Shown here: in pieces, positions 60,179 through 64,000 of the stretch
How the letters are laid out: each line of letters opens with the position of its first letter
Position numbering within the stretch: the stretch's first letter is position 1
DNA from: Phytophthora colocasiae
Lineage: Eukaryota > Oomycota > Peronosporomycetes > Peronosporales > Peronosporaceae
Reading direction: 5' to 3'
NCBI GenBank assembly: GCA_018806915.1
Contig: JAGKQI010000080.1
Span: 1 to 64,000, forward strand
DNA: 64,000 nt
Translations under genes and position numbers: made by a program
The notes under the pieces: model-generated
What the model was told of the DNA's origin: nothing
What the model saw: the letters and a program-made list of their open reading frames with translations, nothing else
Databases searched by the model: none

Positions 60179-61865
60179 TGACATGATGTTATTTCCGATT
60201 TTCGAGCGACAGGTGGATATTACGTTACGATGTGATTGGTTATACTATGGGTTATAAGCGAAAGGGACTCTGGGGCGCGGCCGCACCCGTGCGACATCTG
60301 TGGAAGATAGTGGATAAACCTTCGCCTGACTGTAAAGGGGCCCAAAGGACCAGAAGTGTACTTCAGAGTGTGCACAACTCTGAAGGTCAACTACACTCTG
60401 TCTGGTCACCGGACTTTCCCCGACGATGAGTGCCTAAGTTCTGGCGGAAAGTCTCTCAGAAGAACGTATCTCTGAGAGACCTCATCCCGTTACCGTCCAG
60501 CGCGACGATGGATGGTTCAAGGATTCACAATATATACCCGCAGAGACCAAGTATCGCGCGCCGGACGCCGCGCACCCGCGCAACTCTCAAGATCTTCATG
60601 TACGTTGTAGCATTGGTGCTCCGTACTCTGGTTTCTTACTCAAAACTGTGGTATCTCTAACTCTGAGTGACCAAGACTCTGAAAACCAAGTGATATCAGA
60701 CTCTGAAAACCAGGATACCAGACTCTGAAACCACCGAAGATCCAAGACCATACTGAAACCAAGTGAACCCAAGTTCAAGTCACGCATTCAAGTGATTACT
60801 GACCTGAACATCCCCCGTAATGACGTCTCTACCTGTTAACCCATCAAGATCGGCTGCACGGACTGCATACTGAGGTCAAGTCAAGATACCTGATGCATAC
60901 AAGAGCCAAGTGTACCTGACATACGAAGTCTGACTGCTCAAAGGACGCAAAAGACGACAAACAGAAGAGAGTTACCAGAGATATATGATAGTTATGAGGA
61001 ACATAAACGATAAAAAGAGTTCAATTTGCCGTGTAACCCAGAAGTCGTTGTATTTCTGGTTGCAAGGCCACGCCAAGCATCGCTGCCGTGTGATCTCTCG
61101 CCTATTCAATCCCCTTAGGCGGAGATCAGGTAACGCAAAGACCTGAAAGGACCCGCCTATTCCATATCCTAGTTGGGTCGTTTGTTTTGTCTCTAGCGGT
61201 AGCCCATTTCAAATTGCTCGTTTGGACAGGCTCTGGAACTAGACAGTCGTTTTCAGAGTGCAAGGTAGACTGTTATATATAGCCGATTGTATTGGTTTAT
61301 ATTTTCCCTCTATACGTGAGGGTGGTGCGCGAACGTAAAGGGATACCAGACAGACCAGGTGTCTGGTAGCAAGTCCCTAGTTGACCTGGAGTGTTAGCCC
61401 ACCGTTCAAGGGCCTAGAAAGAATAAGAACGGCTGTATATTTTTGTATATTTTCGAACTCTGTATATTGGTTGTTTATCTCTGAAAGTCAGGTATCTCGG
61501 TTCTGGATTCGTGATATTCAGACACCGATTTCAGACTTTCTCTGGTATATTAATCTCTTTTCGACCGCCGACTTCCTGGAAAACACTTTGCTTTCCAGAG
61601 ATTTCGACTCCCAAGCGCTCCTGGAAGGATCTCCTGAATACCGACACCAGACTCCAAAAGGAACCCCAACTTCTCTTCACAACACATTCTCAGACTCCGG
61701 CGAGGGTCATATTTCTGAAGACAACGAACCCACGAGGATACCGCAAGGTACCACACGCCAACCTACCGTTGTACGGCTCTGAAAACCCCTTTTTAGTAGT
61801 CGTATAACTAGGGTTCACTATACGCCCCCCTGCTCCGCGACCAAAGTTTCACCGACTTCGCGACA
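60179..61865 (+). repeat. 3' LTR of element E
   Basis: 1687 bases, TGACATGATG...TTCGCGACA. It is the least rearranged LTR in the window and the reference for the subfamily that also gives the right LTR of B and the second half of the A LTR. Sequence beyond 61865 (ACTTTCTACC) is unrelated to the element. Confidence 0.88.
61091..61159 (+). promoter_or_regulatory. LTR leader hairpin with a competing third strand (element E)
   Basis: TGATCTC (61091-61097) pairs with GAGATCA (61122-61128), CGCCTA (61099-61104) with TAGGCG (61116-61121), and the third strand CGCCTA is at 61154-61159. This is the G/C form. Confidence 0.6.
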
Positions 61866-61872
61866 ACTTTCT

Positions 61873-62042
61873 ACCAATGATATGCACAAATGCACACGAA
61901 CCACCCAATAATGTGGTTCGCCCATGTAGCCATTGGTGTGTACAGCACACCAAGGTCTGAGGTCCCTTTTCAACACTTAACAGTTTTCGCAACTGTTAGA
62001 GTTACAAGTGGTGTATCCACTTGTACGTGTAACCCTGTTACA
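61873..62042. repeat. cluster of five perfect hairpins
   Basis: CGAACCAC/GTGGTTCG (61897-61904, 61913-61920); TTGGTGTG/CACACCAA (61933-61940, 61946-61953); TAACAGTT/AACTGTTA (61978-61985, 61991-61998); TACAAGTGG/CCACTTGTA (62003-62011, 62017-62025); TGTAAC/GTTACA (62028-62033, 62037-62042). ACCAATG (61873-61879) and CATTGGT (61931-61937) also pair around the first. Loops are three to eight bases. It directly follows the LTR of E. Confidence 0.85.
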
Positions 62043-62715
62043 GCTTGGATCACACGGTCAGAAAGACCCAAGGCATCAGGCCATGCCATACGCCAAAGTC
62101 GTAGTCGCTTGGGATCGTGTCGTCGCTGATCACGCGTAGTCACCTTTGATTGTCCTCCGTATAACTTGATCACCGTCGACTACCTCTCCACTTTCATCAC
62201 ACATGAACTCCACAAGGCCGACACACTCCAGCAGGGATCATCCTACTCTCTTGAGCATGGATTGTTCTTGCTTGGGCTCCGTAGGACCATCCTACTGGCG
62301 ACTCTTTCTGTTCCCGGATCTAGCGAACCGCCGCGGGTGTCTCCAGGGCCTGTTCCCGAAAAGGATCCACCATGCCCTCATCTGATTCGCCTCAGATCTG
62401 GGGATCACAGGTCGCTCCCTGTCGTTTTCTCCGGCTCTCTTGGCTTCCGTGACTGATATCGCCTTTCCGGGAAATATTCCCGTTCGCTTTACCACATAGC
62501 AAAATGGCTCCTTCGACGTGTAGCCATTTCGAAGTGTCGGCGATCGTTAAGATGGCTACAACACAGATGGAAAAAAACGCTACCTTCGAACCCTTTTAAA
62601 TAAGTTCTGATATTGGCCAAAAATAAAACTTTAATCTGCGAGTACCAAACACGGTAGTGTTTACGCGACCCTTCGAGTGGGTCCAAACATCATTCACTTT
62701 TGCAAACACTGGGCT
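62043..62715. other. unassigned flank with further inverted repeats
   Basis: No gene recognised. More short perfect stems occur: GGCAT/ATGCC near 62072-62087, CGGGAA/TTCCCG at 62468-62473 and 62477-62482, AAATGGCT/AGCCATTT at 62502-62509 and 62522-62529, and GTAGCCAT/ATGGCTAC around 62520-62560. A 96-codon frame at 62166-62456 has no recognisable motif. Confidence 0.5.
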
Positions 62716-63040
62716 CGTCGGTGGCCCAGTGGGTTAGCATCAGCTGATCCACCAACTGACCGAGAGTTCGAGCCCCGCCTCCGTCGCCCTTTTCGACTTC
62801 TGCTCTCCTCTCATCGCTGCCCTTCTCTGTTCAATTCCCGTCACTCACAATCCCTTCTCTACAACATCGGGACCAATCAAGGCACACTTACCACGGAGGC
62901 TAGACTCAAGGAATTGGCGCGGTCGCAGTTATCTACCCGGCCAGGCACCAGCTGGGGGCTCTTCAACGGCGGCCGATTGGGCAAAATTCCCAAGAAATTC
63001 AAGCGTACCGGTCATAGACTAAGGGTAACCGAGTAGCCGT
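62716..63040 (+). mobile_element. tRNA-headed SINE candidate
   Basis: TGGCCCAGTGGG (62722-62733) fits a polymerase III A box, and GTTCGAGCC (62766-62774) fits a B box 33 bases further on, the spacing of a tRNA. A full cloverleaf does not fold, so this is a tRNA relative rather than a working tRNA. The body after the head is unrelated to the rest of the window. A 119-codon frame across it (to 63036) is probably chance. The 3' end at about 63040 is a guess; no poly-A tail seen. Confidence 0.4.
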
Positions 63041-63077
63041 AGGAAATTAGTTAGGGCGTAACCTTGCTTAGACTTCA

Positions 63078-63674
63078 ATGCGCCTGTTTCTAACAGGCTA
63101 CGAAGTACCTAATATAACCTTCCCCCAACCCTTTTGCAAAGACTGTCGTTGGCAGCAGAATGCATCCATGTGCGCGAAAGGGTTAAAATTAAAGATTTTC
63201 CTTCTCAACACGCGTACAAAAGCGTTAATAACGACATTCTACTACGGTGAACAGGTTTGCTCCTCTAAGGTTTTCCTGAATAGCCAAAATAACAATGAAA
63301 ACAAGAAATTTGCACAACCACACCAACACCATGACAAATCTGACAACGGAAGTCAAAGAAAAGGGTAAGTTGATTAACTGGTTATTCCTGGTTGCTACTT
63401 GGCTTGGCTATTGATTTCTCAAGGTTTGATTGTGATTGTGAATTGTTTGAATGGGATATTGAATTTTCGAATGCTAATCATTTCTAATAGTAAGTCCCCA
63501 GTGGACCACCAGGAGGCGGAAGTCGAAGATCTATATCAAAACAAGTTACCGCTTGTAAATAATCATGCTCGCACAGGACTGTTATATACAGTCACCTGTG
63601 GTACATCAAATTCTACCCGACAGATAGAGCATCATACGCATTCTTCGATGTTGAAGTTACCATCTCTGATGTGA
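63078..63674 (+). pseudogene. possible two-exon gene remnant with a well-formed intron
   Basis: Exon 1 (63078-63364) reads MRLFLTGYEVPNITFPQPFCKDCRWQQ... and ends in a His/Asn/Lys-rich stretch. Splicing out 63365-63490 keeps the frame and continues KSPVDHQEAEVEDLYQNKLPLVNNH to a stop at 63672-63674, giving about 156 residues. No family recognised. Cysteines at CKDC and MCAKG might bind metal. The 3' part may instead belong to another frame (see 63561-63984), so the gene is probably decayed. Confidence 0.35.
63365..63490 (+). other. candidate spliceosomal intron
   Basis: Starts GTAAGT, has TGCTAAT (a good branch-point match) about 15 bases before the end, and stops TAATAG. 126 bases, in the size range of short oomycete introns. 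The flanking exon frames join without a shift. Confidence 0.5.
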
Positions 63675-63984
63675 TGACGCCTATCTAGGGGATTACCGAC
63701 AAACTCAGAAAGATCTAACCAGCTGAAAGATCTGACCATCTCTAACTTAAGAGATTCATATCCGGAAATCTCTACAAACCCTTGACTTGAAAAAGTTCGG
63801 CATATATTCAACCAATGAAATTACAGACTAACACTTTGTACAGTTATTTGCTCCACTGCACCAGAAATGATATCTTGGACTCAAGAAGAATCATCTTTCT
63901 GGATATCCACAACATTAAGCCGGCTAAGATCCTCGTGCATTCCTTGAACGTCCCCGCTGGCTGTGGACCCAAAGTACGGGCCTG
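63561..63984 (+). pseudogene. decayed unidentified coding region
   Basis: In a frame other than that of the two-exon model, coding-like sequence can be read: TVIYSHLWYIKFYPTDRA, SYAFFDVEVTISDVMTPI, then TDKLRKI, KRFISGNLYKPLT and finally NDILDSRRIIFLDIHNIKPAK to VPAGCGPKVRA with a TGA. Four in-frame stops interrupt it before the end. Aromatic and acidic residues are distributed as in a real protein, but I cannot name the family. Possibly a fragment of a non-LTR element. Confidence 0.35.
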
Positions 63985-64000
63985 ATCGATCAAAGGCATG

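Larger units (their letters stand above)
51346..61865 (+). mobile_element. Element E: 5'-truncated family 1 retrotransposon
   Basis: Protease, RT, two RNase H domains, a damaged integrase and a damaged chromodomain on +; ORF X on -; polypurine tract; 3' LTR. Gag and the 5' LTR are missing, and homology to B begins abruptly near 51346. It is closely related to B: the last 200 residues of ORF X appear identical. Confidence 0.88.

Noticed and set aside
62719..62790. a functional tRNA gene
   Set aside because: A and B boxes fit, but acceptor and anticodon stems do not pair.

Overview
The window is a eukaryotic, transposon-packed segment, almost certainly from an oomycete (Phytophthora and relatives). 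The Pol and chromodomain proteins have the wording I associate with oomycete Ty3/gypsy elements: a chromodomain tail ending in an FQAMQAGDDHP-like string, a second RNase H, and an integrase core written RHDQDPRF. That assignment is recognition from memory, not a search. I see no intact host gene; about 97% of the bases are LTR retrotransposons or their remains.

Layout. Element A (1-12292) is family 1: decayed gag-pol on +, a convergent extra gene (here called ORF X) on -, then a chimeric 2.4 kb LTR. 12293-13242 is unassigned, and 13243-13668 is a reverse-transcriptase fragment. Element B (13669-44382) is family 1 in reverse orientation: left LTR, ORF X (+), gag-pol (-), primer-binding site, a captured segment with a cysteine-peptidase-like ORF, and a right LTR. 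Element C (29608-43298) is a complete, young family 2 element nested inside the right LTR of B, with near-identical 1.35 kb LTRs and a TTAC target duplication. Element D (44383-50956) is a truncated gag-pol of a diverged family 1 subfamily, split by a solo LTR (46182-48072, target duplication ATAT). 50957-51345 is a foreign segment. Element E (51346-61865) is family 1 again: pol, ORF X, LTR. The last 2.1 kb (61866-64000) hold a cluster of perfect hairpins, a tRNA-headed SINE candidate and a decayed intron-containing gene.

How the parts work together. Both families share one plan: LTR, primer-binding site for the same tRNA, long Gag with three zinc knuckles, Pol in the -1 frame behind a GTTAAAC heptamer and stem, protease, reverse transcriptase, a degenerate Ty3-type RNase H, an intact second RNase H, integrase, chromodomain, and then a convergent gene on the opposite strand before the polypurine tract and 3' LTR. 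ORF X has a coiled coil, a low-complexity charged middle with an NLS-like patch, and a C-terminal domain conserved between the two families.

The strongest candidates for undescribed biology are: (1) the ORF X domain and its convergent placement; (2) the gag-pol frameshift module, with the same two-tier stem and seven-base bulge built from different sequence in the two families; (3) a three-way covarying hairpin in the family 1 LTR; and (4) the peptidase-like ORF lodged between two copies of an LTR terminus. All calls come from reading the sequence; none was checked by alignment software or database search.
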